Source: Oxyruncus cristatus
Taxonomy: Eukaryota; Chordata; Aves; Passeriformes; Cotingidae
Direction of reading: 5' to 3'
Assembly: GCA_013399855.1 (NCBI GenBank)
Contig: VXAY01000169.1
Span: forward strand, 840,263-904,262
DNA: 64,000 bases
Shown: piece by piece, positions 14,270 through 25,669 of the stretch
How the letters are laid out: each line of letters begins with the position of its first letter
Numbering within the stretch: the first letter of the stretch is position 1
Notes under the pieces: generated by a model
The model's database searches: none
The model's input: only the letters and a program-made list of their open reading frames with translations
Told to the model about the DNA's origin: nothing
Program-made: the position numbers and the translations under genes

Positions 14270-14864
14270 CTGTACTGAAATCAACTTGATTGTCCTCTGT
14301 CTTCCCTTCGTCCACGGACTCACTGCCAGGCTCCCCTTTTCGACTCATTATCTTGGAAAAGCCACTTGAGAGAGAGGAGAAGATGCCCCGGATGAAATAG
14401 CCCTGCTGCTCGCTGTCCACCGAACGCACGGCCGGCAGGAACGGCTTTGCATTCCTGCTCCCGGCGTGTGGTGTGGGCTCCGACAGGGAACGGCGGAAGG
14501 GAACCCGGAACGGCCTGGCCCGTGCCTGGAAAAGCGCCTCAGCTGGGGTCTCATGGACATCATCGGCACCGGCAGCATCCACGCTCGCAGAACTTCTGGC
14601 AAGCCTTGGATCGCTGCGCTCCCCCTTCAGACTGGAGGAGCCCTCTCTCTTGCTTACCCTCCAGGGAAGCCAAGGATGAGTCTGCCACCTGTGCACTCCA
14701 ACAGCTCTCTCTGAGTCAAAACTCATTTGTTTATTCAACTTCTTGCTTTTTATCTGGTGGTACCAGTGATAGTCCTTCAAGGCAGCCGCGCCAGCATCTT
14801 GTTCTGACAAAGATCTTTTGAAGGTCCCGGGAGAGAGACCGTAGTGCTTCTTGAAAGCGCTCAT
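14270..14864 (-). CDS. 5' coding exon (first coding exon) of an unrecognised protein-coding gene with 14-3-3-type motifs
   Basis: This is the only convincing coding segment. The frame opens at the ATG at 14864-14862, with an in-frame TGA 15 codons upstream at 14912-14910, so this is the first usable Met. It runs 198 codons plus one base to a donor (ACAG|GTAATG, G of the exon at 14270), giving a phase-1 exon; read-through into the intron adds only 15 more codons before a stop. The peptide starts MSAFKKHYGLSPGTFKRSLS. It contains RSLSEQ (residues 17-22), a KKLNKQMSFDSE stretch (41-52), FRRSLSEP (123-130), whose RSLSEP is a perfect RSxSxP 14-3-3 mode-1 consensus, RSVDSE (147-152), a hydrophobic/Ser stretch GYFIRGIFSSLSSGFSKIMS (155-174) that could form an amphipathic helix, and an acidic tail (EPGSESVDEGKTEDNQ). 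There is no signal peptide or membrane span. Composition suggests a disordered, phosphorylated N-terminal region of a cytoplasmic signalling or adaptor protein; that is inference. The CpG-rich codons differ sharply from the flanks. It could be an alternative N-terminal exon of a longer gene. I do not recognise the family. Confidence 0.72.
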
Positions 14865-15170
14865 TCTGCACCCCTTGGAGTTCAGCGCTTCACTTACACT
14901 CCTTGGTGCTCAGCAGTCACAGAGCTGTAGTTCCTCACTCACCATCTCACGTCCCCGGTCACTTCGTTCACCGCCGTGAACTGCAGGACAGCACAAGTTC
15001 TTCCCGAAGACCTCGAGCATCAATCCCAATCCCAGGTATTCCTACATCTCCACAAGAAGGACGTGCCCTCACCTCCAGCACACCGACTCCTAACGGCACA
15101 CGAAGCCCGGCCGAGCTCGCTGCCGCTTCCTGCGCTGTCACATTTCTGCACCGAGCACTCAGGAAGTGAC
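14300..15170 (-). promoter_or_regulatory. CpG-island-like block over the 5' exon; probable promoter / 5' UTR of the minus-strand gene
   Basis: CpG dinucleotides are frequent here (I estimate several dozen in about 850 bases), while most of the window has few. The block covers the coding exon and continues about 300 bases upstream of the ATG (14865-15170), where the promoter and 5' UTR would lie on the minus strand. Two ETS-type cores are visible upstream: CAGGAAGTGA at 15160-15169 (plus strand) and GCAGGAAGCGG on the minus strand within 15121-15135. No TATA box is evident, which is normal for CpG-island promoters. Part of the CpG excess could simply be coding constraint in the exon. The exact transcription start cannot be read from sequence. 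Confidence 0.45.
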
Positions 15171-18100
15171 TAAAAAGAGGAGCCCAGCCATGAAAACCCA
15201 CAGGGTTCTTCGCTTTTTTTTGGTCTACGTTAAAGATTTGGTTAAAAAAGAAAAAGGAATGCGAAAGTACTCAGCTCCAGAGACGCAGCAAAGCCTCAGA
15301 AAGGGGTTAAAAACCTGCAGTACTCAGCTACGAGTCATGCACGTGTTCTTCAGCTAAGTGGTAGATTATACTACTATATTCAGTTAAGTATAAAGTTTCT
15401 ATTTACCACAGGCATGTTGTATCACTTAAGAACACCTCAGAGTTGCCTTTTGGAGAGAGACAGAACAGGCAGATTCACCAGAATCGAGTGCTGGAAGCAC
15501 CAGAGAGGAAAGCAAAGGGGAGGAATGGAGTAAGGAGAACAAACGCTGCAACTTAAAGCAGTGAGAGTGTAAATACACTGAAGGGAAATAAGTGAAGGGG
15601 AGGAGAAAAGGGACGGAGAGGGTGGGTGGGACTTCACCAAACACAGACCAGAGGGAAGGTTCTGAGGCATGGCAAACAGAACAGGGCAGCAGGCAGATAT
15701 TTCTTTTTCTCCTCCCCTTCCCTCCCTCTTTTAAACAACAGAAGAGGGGGTTGTTTTTTTTTTTTTATAAATCTAGCTGGAATAAATGAGATGGAAAAAA
15801 ATAGCCCTATCTGTCTAACCAAGAGGAAAAAAACCCTCTTGCCTTCGCTACAATTTAAGAAACAGCTGACTGTTTTAAAATCTCATAAAGAAAATATCCG
15901 CTGGTGAACTAAGATCACGCTTGCCAAGTTTTAGACCAGAACACTTAAATCTCAAGTCTACTCAAATCCCTGAAAATAGGGGGTTTATAATGGAAACGCT
16001 GACAGACTCTTGGCAATAAACTAACAATGAAAACTACCTCTCTGGTTAAATAAAATGATAATCTTGTCTGGCAGACCAATAAAGCTTCACTGACCCACTG
16101 TGGGATCCTGCCTTTAAGCCAGGCTGAGTTCATCAGCTAAGGAGCATTCCTGACTGTTGCAGATGCAAACACTTCCTTACTTACGTGTGCATCTGGAAGA
16201 GGGGATCACCGCTCCCTAGAACAGGGATGGAGTTACCCAAAGACCTCCATCACACCAAAAAATAATTTCTCTATTCAGTAGCAAGTCAGACTCTTCAATC
16301 AGAAGCAACAGAAGCACTAATTTAAAATCACCATAGCATAGAACCACAGAATACGTTTAAGCCGTCACAACAAATAACCTCAGAAGCAAGAACAGCTCAA
16401 GACACTGCAGTGCAAATCTGCAGGAAATAATGATGCTGCCTCTCGTGCTTTGTAGAAGTCCTACTGCTCAGAGCACGAGTCTGGAATGACAAAATGTACC
16501 TAAACCTCAACACTGCTAAAATTTCCATCCAGAGCAATGAACTCTCAAGGAAGCACAAACAGAAATGAATACAGAGGGAAACTAGTGCTCCCAAGGTGAA
16601 AATGAGACAGAGACTCCACCAGGAACAAGTTGGCTGGTTCTTGTCTTCTGCTTCTTGATCTCAGGGGTTGCTGACCACCCTTGGAGGCAGCACATGGACT
16701 CACATGGTTTGAGTTCTTTAAAGCGACTCCTGGCTTGTCCCTTGTCCACTGCTGGGAGCTATTCTCCCTGATGCTTTTCACCAAGCACAGAGGCCTCGGA
16801 GTCCACGTTTCTGAAGACTGAGGCAAACACAGCAGCACTGAGTTTTAACCTGGTCTGCTACTGGATCAGCCACCCCTTCCAGCAATGGGTTCTCCTTTTC
16901 CTTGTTGAGCCTTTTCCTGCTACTGTGACAGTGGTGCTTTGGACAAATGCTTTGAATTAGGCAGCCTGGTAAAGGAAGCTTTGTGGAACTCCGGGAGCAA
17001 GTACGAATAAATCCGATGGATGACGATGTGGTTCGCTCTAACAGCACAGCCCATAATCAGCAGGGAAAGCTGAGAATGTGAGGTGGGTTTCTGGTCAGCT
17101 CTGCAAGCCTTGCTTGCACGAATTTCCACTAACACATCGGCATCTACTTTTGGTTTGGGAGCACAGAAGGGCAGGAGAGGGCAGAAGACACAGACAGGCA
17201 GTGCAGTAGCTGAAGTCCCCCTGGGGTTTGCTTGTTTTCTAACTCCTGCTGATATCTCAGAGCCAGGCTGAGTACTCACCCAGAACACGGCTTGAAACAG
17301 CATTTGAGAGCCCTTATCTGCCCTATCAGAGGACCTGGTATGACCGAGGAATGACAACTCATAACATGACACCAGCTGCATCAACACGATTTGGAAGCAG
17401 GGATTTATTACAACAGCACTTTGGGCAGGACAGAACTTCAGGTGAGACACCGGTCAGCGCACGAGGACAGAGCTGATCTCCAGGCTGCTCTCATCCTTTT
17501 CCATCACCATCCTGTGGACTCCTGACTGTATGGAAAGACCCCTTCATCTCCTTCCCAGTACAGCTGGCGTTACACCGGTCACCCAGACCACCCATTTCAG
17601 CACGGGAACACACAGACAGAGCAACCACATATCAAGTTACAGCACAAAGCAACATGCAAAACCAGTTATGGGTTAACCCCTACTTCAAACTGTTTTTATT
17701 GGTGTGGCCAGGGGTTGGACCACAGCTCTGTACAGAGCTAACAATACAGAGAAAGGCTTCAGTAAGCACTCTAAGTGAAGCACAGGAACATCAAAGTCAC
17801 AGTTTAGTCGAAGTTTGAATAATATTGAGATGGGTCTTTACTTTTTCCAATTTCACTCTTGATTTCATGTTACCCCTGCTCAGACAAATGCATTTTGTGA
17901 TCAAAGAGAAGTTACCCAGCTGCCTTGGCCTCACTGAGATTTCCCTGTATGCTCTTCAGAGGGTAAAAGGGTCTTTCTCAAATTGCTTCTAGAAAGCCAT
18001 ACAAGGCTTACATGTTTATCAACATAAAACCACTGATACACAAGTTTGCTTAGTCTACCAATAAGACAGTTCTTTTAATTTGCTAACTCAAAAATGCTAG

Positions 18101-20619
18101 CCTGGGCTTCGAGTCAAACTGGTCTCTCGCTTCCTTATACACATCATCAGTAGCAATGATGATGCCCAAACAAACCCTTTTGTCTACACTAATCCAAGGC
18201 CACCAAGTTAAAACTGGTCTCAAGTGGCTCCAGCATTTCTCGTGTAGATAGAACACACAAGCCAGTAATTCACGGGGCAGAACTTTCTCCTTGATCAGCA
18301 GTCCAGTCACTCAGGCAAAAACCCAAGTCCTTCCAGAGCAGAACTTTATCCTGGGAAGCATTTCCATGGTCTCAGTATCACAGAGCAATCAGCTCACAGC
18401 AGTGACTGCCAACGGATCAGTGACGTGAGATCCCCAGCCGTACCCAGCCACCCACGCAGCTGTCAGCAGGTAAAATAGTGTCAGGGGGAGAAAGGAGCTT
18501 GTCAATTAACTTGAGGAAAAGTCTCGAGAATATTTTCACTCCTGTTTTTAATAGCGACTGCCTACAAACGTGATCCTCCGCTCGCAAATTTTCCTCAGAA
18601 GTTTTTTGGGCTTGTTTTGTTTTGGGTGGGGTTTTTTTTCTATTTTTTTGGTAGTGTTTGCAGTTCATTGTGCCAAATCATTCATGTAGCTCTTCAGAAA
18701 ATTACTATTTTCTTCCTAACAATCCAGTCACTTAATCATCCCATTTGACATGTTTAACAGCATATATTTCACCGCCCCGAGATGCTGAAGTAATTTATGC
18801 ACAAAATGCAGATTTCATATGCTGGAATGTTAGCTGCATTTCAGCTTTAAGATTGTATTGGGAAAACAATCTTTCTTAACTTTGTAACATTTCACAGAAA
18901 ACGTACACAAAGCAGCATCACATTTGCACTGAGCATATGAAGATAAATCTTTGGCAGTGGCCTCCTGTGTGGGAAGTCCCCTCTCCGCCATTCAGCTCTC
19001 CAAAAGAACTACCCAGCTCTGCTCCACGGAGCTTCAGCAATTCCTCAGAGTGTCTGCTGTTTAATAAATACCACAAGCCAATTAAAAATAAATAAATAAA
19101 TAAATAAAGCAATACCACAAACCCCCCCACACGCATCATTGCCAAGCAGCTGGAGGGAGAACCTGCCTCTGATGGTCCAAATTAATGTTTAATGCTCCAC
19201 TGCTCTCTGAAAGCTGCCTAGTGCTTGAGTAAAGGCACCACAATGTGTAAGGCTTGAGTTCATAGCTTATATCAAGAAAAATATGAACTGCAACCACCCA
19301 TGACTGAGCTGATCTGTTTTAACTTAGTTGAGGACCAAGCACCAACTTAACAGCTTCTCATTTTTAAAATTTTTTTGGACAAGACAAGGAGGGAGAAAGA
19401 GGAAAGAGATTAGAGTCAAAAAAGGAAAAAAAAAAAACAAAAACCAAACCAACAAACAGAAGCCACACAGCCACCAAAATCCATGATAAACCCTGGACAT
19501 TTATTCATCACACCTGGGTTTTCAACCAAGTCCTCTCTTCTAACTCAGAAGGACAGCAGGTCAAGCAAACCTCACTGCTGAGAAGGTCCCAGCTTAAGTC
19601 CCAAATGACCAGCCATCAAAAGAGCTCTAACCTGTAAAAAGTAAAACAAATTGCACCCTACATCCTCCCTTGGGAAACCAGAAGGAATACAGAGGGACAG
19701 GGATCCTGGATTTTGCAGTTGAGCTCCCCTTAAATCTTTGCCCATTCAAATACTCAATGCACTGGAACAGTTCACGGAGGAGTAATCAATATATAAAGCA
19801 AAAATCATCACAAAAGTTTTCCAGTTGACCCAACCTGACACGTAGCTAAACAGCACGGAAGATGAAAGATTTTTCCTTCTCTTTAAATTAGAGACTCTTC
19901 AAAATAAAAGTTTTGTTTATGCAAGGCTAAGTAATTAATGACCTAACATCCCCTTCCCATCTCCTATCACCAAGATGCATCTGTTTCCCCCCTGCAACAT
20001 TTCCTGCAGGTGGATATCACTTTTCCTCGGCTCAGAGGGCAGAGCAGTGCACCTGACTTTCTTGACCACTTAATAGCTCGTGTTAATTGATGTTTAGAAG
20101 TTATGCAGAGGACGAAAGAAAGAGCACCTTAAAAACTGTTGCATTTGGGGATTAGAGTGGCTGGAAAAGCAAGTGTGACTCTGGGATCAGAGTGATTTGG
20201 AACTGGCATGACTGGAACACAGACTGAGCCCAAAGGAGAGTTCCCGAGAGCAGAGCTGCCACGGGAGCCCCTCCCGAGCTCTGAGCTGGCAAAGCCTCCC
20301 AGTGACCACACTGCAGGCTCACCTGTGCCAGATAAATCAAGATATGCTGTTTTCACTATGCTGAGAATGAAACGCCTCTGTGAACAAGCTAAATGGTGAT
20401 ACCAGGGCATTCAAATGCCAGAGAGCACCTCATTTTCCTCCTCTGAATTCCAGTGCCAAGTCATGCTGTGACTGCTGTACCATCCCTGCCCTGTGCTTCC
20501 AAGCCCTTTACCTTCCACCACAGCGAAAGCTGCAGAGAAGCAGCCTGGTTGGGCTCTGCTTTTGCCATGGTCCAGTTTCTGAAGGCAGGTACCGAAAAAC
20601 TTCCCAAGATGCACAGGAA
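15171..20619. other. Non-coding interval upstream of the 5' exon
   Basis: A purine-rich stretch (15480-15660) and the AAAT repeat (19085) are the only obvious structure. The 176-codon minus-strand frame at 16920-17450 has no recognisable domain. Non-coding 5' exons of the gene could be here but cannot be seen from sequence alone. Confidence 0.55.
19085..19108. repeat. (AAAT)n microsatellite
   Basis: Six exact tetranucleotide units of AAAT/AATA. Simple repeat. Confidence 0.92.
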
Positions 20620-20843
20620 TTTCCACCTGAACATGAGGAAGAGCTGCTTCACTGTGTGAAGCAAGTGACCACACACTGGAACAAACTGCCCAAAGACAAC
20701 TTGGAGTCTCCCCCACTGGAGATCTTCCAGAGCTGTCTGGACACAATCCTGTGCCGTGTGCTCTGCATGGCCCTGCTTGAGCAGGGAGGTTGGACCACAT
20801 GAGCCACCGTGGTCCCTTCCAACCTGACCTATTCTGGGATTTC
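20620..20843 (+). mobile_element. CR1 LINE 3' end, subfamily with 'ctgcttgagcagggaggttg'
   Basis: The segment carries the CR1 ORF2 C-terminal coding remnant ('tttccacctgaacatgagga', translating to the typical HWNxLP region as THWNKLPKDN). It continues with 'ctggagatcttccagagctg', 'cctgcttgagcagggaggtt', 'ggtcccttccaacctgacc' and 'attctgggatttctg'. The wording differs from the other copies in the window, so it belongs to a different CR1 subfamily. It is heavily mutated. Confidence 0.88.
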
Positions 20844-21114
20844 TGCTCTTTAATTCCCTCTACAATTTCCCTGCTGACACGAACTCCCCACGTGGAAGTC
20901 TCCTGGCTTCATTTTTCCACGCCGTTCCCGTGATCCGCATGAGAAGCTGCTACAGCCCTGTCAACTGAGCGGAGCAGACAGAGATAATATAAATTTATGA
21001 GATCCAGGGCTTTGGGTGGACGCCAGGAAAAGTTAGCAAGAAAACCCCATTTCAATACATCACGACCACACCTGCAGAACGGCCGTGCCAGGTTTTAATT
21101 TCACCAGCAATCTT

Positions 21115-21132
21115 TTGTTGTTGTTGTTGTTG
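21115..21132. repeat. (TTG)n microsatellite
   Basis: Six uninterrupted TTG units. Simple repeat. Confidence 0.9.
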
Positions 21133-21423
21133 CCGACCAAACACAGCCCCGTGCCAAGCTTCAAGGGCCATAAAAACGCACATTTGAGAGGCAGCGAGCT
21201 CAGGCAGCGGCTGAGGGAGCCCACACACAGCTGCGAGCCACCCCGAACAGCCAAGGGTTTACCAACACCCACTGGTGCAAATAAACAAGCGTATGGCCCG
21301 AAGGTAAACACTCTGGCAACTCCTCTGCAGCACGGAAAGGGCATAACAGTAAAGAGACCTGGGTGGAGCGAGTGGTGGCACCTGCCTCAGAGATTCGGAG
21401 AGATTTAGGGCATTCTGTGAGGA

Positions 21424-21487
21424 AGAGACCAACCCCCACCTGGCTACTCCCTGAAAGGAGGTTGTGGCCAGGTGGGGGTTGGTCTCT
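21424..21487. repeat. Perfect 21-bp inverted repeat at the 5' junction of a CR1 copy
   Basis: Bases 21424-21444 are the exact reverse complement of 21467-21487, with a 22-base spacer. The right arm is normal internal CR1 sequence (the 'gccaggtgggggttggtctc' block). The left arm lies at the point where recognisable CR1 sequence starts, in the opposite orientation. This is what a short 5' inversion during LINE integration, or a local template switch, would leave. Confidence 0.9.
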
Positions 21488-21769
21488 CCTCCCAGGCAAC
21501 TATCAGTAAGACAGGAGGGCATGGTCTTAAGCTCTGCGAGGGGAGGTTCAGGTTGGATATTAGGAAGAAATTCTTTACAGAGAGGGTAATCAGCCACTGG
21601 AATGGGCTGCCCAGGGAGGAGGTGGATTCTCCGTCCCTGGAGGTTTTCAAGATGAGGCTGGACGTGGCATCAGTGCCATGGGCTGGGAACCGTGGTGGTG
21701 TTGGATCAAGGGCTGGACTTGGGGATCTCAGAGGTCTTTTCCAACCTGGCTGATTCTGTGATTCTGTGA
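21445..21769 (+). mobile_element. CR1 LINE 3' end with intact octamer tail
   Basis: The fragment runs from 'tccctgaaaggaggttgtgg' through 'aggttggatattaggaagaa', the ORF2 C-terminal remnant ([20 protein letters not shown]) and 'gaggtcttttccaacctggc', to a clean tail of two ATTCTGTG-type octamers at about 21753-21769. The tail marks the true 3' terminus. A 21-base inverted copy of internal sequence abuts its 5' end (see the separate entry). Confidence 0.92.
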
Positions 21770-22890
21770 CGGAAACATAAAGGCTCTGGCCTGGGACACA
21801 TCTGCTCCCACGGGTCTGGCTCCTCCGTGGGCTTAACAGCGAGCCACAGACATGCACAGGGAGCTCGGGCCGGCAGGAAACCCTCTGGAGCCACAGATCA
21901 CCAACTTCACCACTGAAGGCAGACAGCTGCACTGACCTACGTCACTGACAACTTTTGCAACTCCATAAACAAATCAATATATTTATATAAATACATAAAC
22001 TTCAATTGTATAAATAAAAAAAAGTGCTTATGCCCACCCTGACATCCATTTCTTGATGATTACAGGTTGGGCTTGGTGCCATTGGAATATCATACACAGG
22101 CTGCTGATTTCAGTTTTTAATGGTGTTGTTTTTCAGCAGGCAAAATTACCTTTCCATCACCCCACTCCTTTCTCAATTGTAGTGTTTGGGATTTTTGTGG
22201 AGAGAGTGGGGAAAAAAAAATATAAATCATTACTGCTGCAATCTTAAAGCAGTACCAGCAGAACACAGTTTTATTGCTAGATGTGATCCCTCTGTGCATT
22301 GAACCAGCTACAGTTTAAACATTACTGAGGGGAAAAATAGTTATAATATATAGGCAAGTTAATGGATAAACATCACAAAAATGGTCTTGGTAACTAGACT
22401 CGAATAGCAGGTGCATATACTGGAACTTTTCAGCCTTTATTTTTATGTAACTATAGAGGAGCACATCCTCAGTGCAGACAGTTGCAAAAATAAGACCTAC
22501 CAGCTCCAGTCTCCACCAACGATAGCAGGAATTGGGTTTGTAATTTTGTTCTGTTTCAATTTCATTTTGCATATTTTTTAATTAACTGCTTATTTTGTCC
22601 TTGTTTGGAGTGAATAAACTATATTTATATCAACAACTCCTTCACACAATAGTAGCTTTGTAAATAAGTTCTAAAACGAGCTTCTCAAACACTGGAAATC
22701 CCGCTGTAAAGCCAAGCAGCAGCAAAAGATAACCACCAGCTAATTGAAAATACCCTCCAAAATCATTGGAGAGCGTACTCCTACGGTGTACGTAAATAAG
22801 GAACAAACTTCAGCAACATGTACAACTAAATTCTCGCATTTACCATTTAAACACCACCACTAATAGAAATACTGTGTCTGCTGTGATGGC

Positions 22891-22958
22891 CTTTGAGATT
22901 GAATCCAACCGTAAGCCCAACACTGCCAAGTGCACCACTAAGTCATGTCACCAGACAG
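22891..22958 (-). mobile_element. Short CR1 LINE fragment (antisense)
   Basis: The block 'gattgaatccaaccgtaagc' followed by 'ccaacactgccaagtgcacc' and 'actaagtcatgtcacc' corresponds, in antisense, to the CR1 3' region of the subfamily that reads '...ggacttggcagtgttaggttaatggttggac...'. Both ends are lost. Short and diverged. Confidence 0.75.
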
Positions 22959-23097
22959 GCACTGGGAGCTGGGCGTACAACCAGCCAGAAGGGAAAAGCT
23001 GCAAATCCAGAACCATTTTAGGCTCTGAATTTAGGTAGGGAAATTCCTTGAGCTGTATGAGAACTATCCTAACACCCACCTTGCAGCCCCTCCAGAA

Positions 23098-23146
23098 TGT
23101 CATAATATTATGTCATAATTTAATCTGTTAATATTAGCAGATTAAA
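23098..23146. repeat. AT-rich nested palindromes and a 10-bp direct repeat
   Basis: Three features overlap. The 12-base perfect palindrome CATAATATTATG lies at 23101-23112. The 10-mer ATGTCATAAT is repeated at 23098-23107 and 23110-23119. The 28-base imperfect palindrome at 23119-23146 has perfect 9-base arms (TTTAATCTG / CAGATTAAA) around TTAATATTAG. It may be a decayed transposon end, a homeodomain-type site cluster or chance in AT-rich DNA. Confidence 0.6.
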
Positions 23147-23149
23147 GCG

Positions 23150-25669
23150 CAACAACTGACAATAAATCAGTGACATCTGGAGTTTAGGATTAAACCTTTA
23201 TCAAAACGGAGCATTGAATCACAGGGAGGAATGATGAAACACGCCAGGATCTCAAAATGCCAAAAGTCTGAAGTGAAAACATTTAGTAGCAGCGTGGAAG
23301 GAGGGTCTGTGTAAAATGCCAGTTGCAGTAGCACCGACTACTATGCACCACATAGAAAAAGTAGTAAAAGAAACAGCCAAAGGAGGAGAAAAAAAGAGCA
23401 TTTACGAAATGTAAATGACCTTCTAACCACAGAGTTTTGTCTCCACAGGTTGTCTGTCAGGAGCAGTCTTGAATGAGTGCAGAAGCCCCATGTCAGGGAC
23501 AGTGATGGAGCGCTGAAATGAAGATGTCCCTTCTGCCAGGCTGAGCCTGCTGCGAGCCCGGCGCCAGCACCGGAGGAGACTCCACAACTGGCAACAGGAT
23601 GGAATGAGGTGACCTGCAGGCACCAAAACAGCAGCACAAGGCTCGGGGAGAGAACGGAGCACTTGACTAAAACCTCCTGTGCTTGCAATTTAAAGAATAA
23701 TTAAAGATGTCCAGTGTAGGACACTGCTTGTGATGCGCCACGTGACGTCTGAGAGCTGAACCTGTACGTCCTAACCCGACCCTGGACCGTGAATTGAAAT
23801 GAAACCCCACAAAAGCCAATATTAACGTGTGTCTGATGGTAACATGTACAAAAGGAGTCTCTCCCCAGAAGAGAAGGATAGAGAATAACTTCAACCTTTT
23901 GACGGAGAGGACGGAAGGAGGGGAAGAAAATCGTTTCTCTTTCCGAGACTATTTAGGGAACAAATTTGTGACACATGCACACACTTCCCTATTAAAGGGC
24001 AAAAGAAAGAAGTGGACATCGGGAAAAAGGATTTGCATGAAGCACAAGTCACTGCATCCCAGGCAGAGTCCCCAGCCAGCAAAGCCATCCCAAGGAATAT
24101 CCCAAGGAAATGTAGGGAGGCTGAAACCCCGTTCTCCAGCAAGCCATCACGACAAGAACTTCAGGTTTTTTTAATGTCTTTGTATTCATTATCACTGTAC
24201 CAGAGATCACTTCTCTTTCAAGTTCCAAACTGACTTTGTTCTTGTTTCAGTAGGTGTGAATGCTGCCGTACCAGACAACAGAACTGCCTCTTTCTGAGAT
24301 CACTCCCTCCCAAACTGAGCACTCAAGTCTCATTCCTAAGCCTGCACAAGCAGCACTTCCAGCAGCCAGCCACTGCTCAGCAATCTCTTTAAAAAACATA
24401 AATTTTCAATTATTTTCCTTGCAAAAAAAAACAAACAAAAAAATTCTCATCGAAAGGTTTGACAGGACCAGGGAAAAAAAAAAAAGAAAAGGAAACAACC
24501 CCCCCCAGAACTGCACACTCTTCCTTAGAGCAAAATCCTCTCCAGTTGACATTTCTGAAATGCCTTTTTTTTTGTTTTCTCACTTCATCATTAGAAGGGA
24601 AAATGAGCTGATATTTGCTATTTTTACCTTGACCACACTAGCACTGTTAGCAAACAGTGCTCCATCCTCACCGAGTGGCACAGAACTGCTGTGAACGATA
24701 AAATCCAACTTCAAAATTGTATCCTGAACTCTCAAACTAACCTGCCAACGGGTCCAGAATATCTGCTTTAAATATAAAACACAAAGGCACTTTGGATTTT
24801 TATAAACACACAAGCAACCACCAAAGTTAGACTAAATTAATGAGCAGAATTCCAACAGACAGGACAGCCCCCACCTGGCTTCACTTAGGAACTTGTTATA
24901 ATCTATGCCTTATAAAAAGGTTTTATCACATATGAAACACTCATATACCAGTGAGACATAAAATCAGGATGTAATCAAATCTCCGCAGCTTTATGTACAA
25001 ATCCCTCGGGACCTGAAGCTGCAAAACCAAACGTTAATAATTGCACCTATTTTCTAACAAAGACCATGTGCTTCGGGACTTGAGTACACAAGTTTTCGAG
25101 AGCTCTGCACAGTATTTTTGGAGGTATTTCTACTTCAAATAAGCAACCCAGTTAAGCAGAGATAAACACGCACACACATCAGTGACCTTGTTCAAACAAT
25201 GCACCGATTATTGTGATGAATCTGGTTGCCAAATCTAAATATAGACTTTAAGGGAAAAACAATGAAGTTTGAGTAGGAGACAGCCTTCTCCTATTTACTG
25301 TTTACCTAATTATCCAAATGACTGTGCAGTTTGGCCTCTCTCCCCTTTTCGAGCAGCATGACCACTTTCCCTCTAGGAGCCAGGAGAGCTCTGGCTGTTA
25401 CTGGAATCGCAGCGTGATCCGGCACATTTGATGCTTGGAGCGCACTTGGTGCAATTTCAAAGCTTGTCTCACAGTTTGGGTATGTGCACACTCTGCTTCC
25501 CCAGACAGCCCCACGCCTGACACAAGGCAGATAGGCACCGCAGGACTGAGTCACTGCTGCACAAACAGGCTTTTTAAAAAAAAAAAAAATTAAAAAAAAA
25601 ATTGATTTTTTTTCAAGTGAAGGCTTATGGGGGGAGGAAGAAAAATCCCATTCAGGACCCACTCTAAGT
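23150..25669. other. Non-coding interval
   Basis: It contains poly-A runs near 24474 and 25576 and the E-box/CRE motif at 23738. No exon, tRNA or interspersed repeat is recognised. Confidence 0.55.
23738..23749. promoter_or_regulatory. Overlapping E-box and CRE-like motif (CCACGTGACGTC)
   Basis: CACGTG (23739-23744) overlaps TGACGTC (23743-23749). Reversed it reads GACGTCACGTGG, a good match to USF/TFE-type and CREB/ATF-type consensus sites together. No adjoining exon is visible, so function is uncertain. Confidence 0.3.

Noticed and set aside
16336..16360. 'catagaaccacagaatacg' resembling an antisense CR1 tail
   Set aside because: No CR1 body follows it; about 15 matching bases are too few.
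16920..17450. 176-codon minus-strand frame upstream of the real exon
   Set aside because: Considered as an upstream exon of the minus-strand gene; no domain and no convincing donor in frame.
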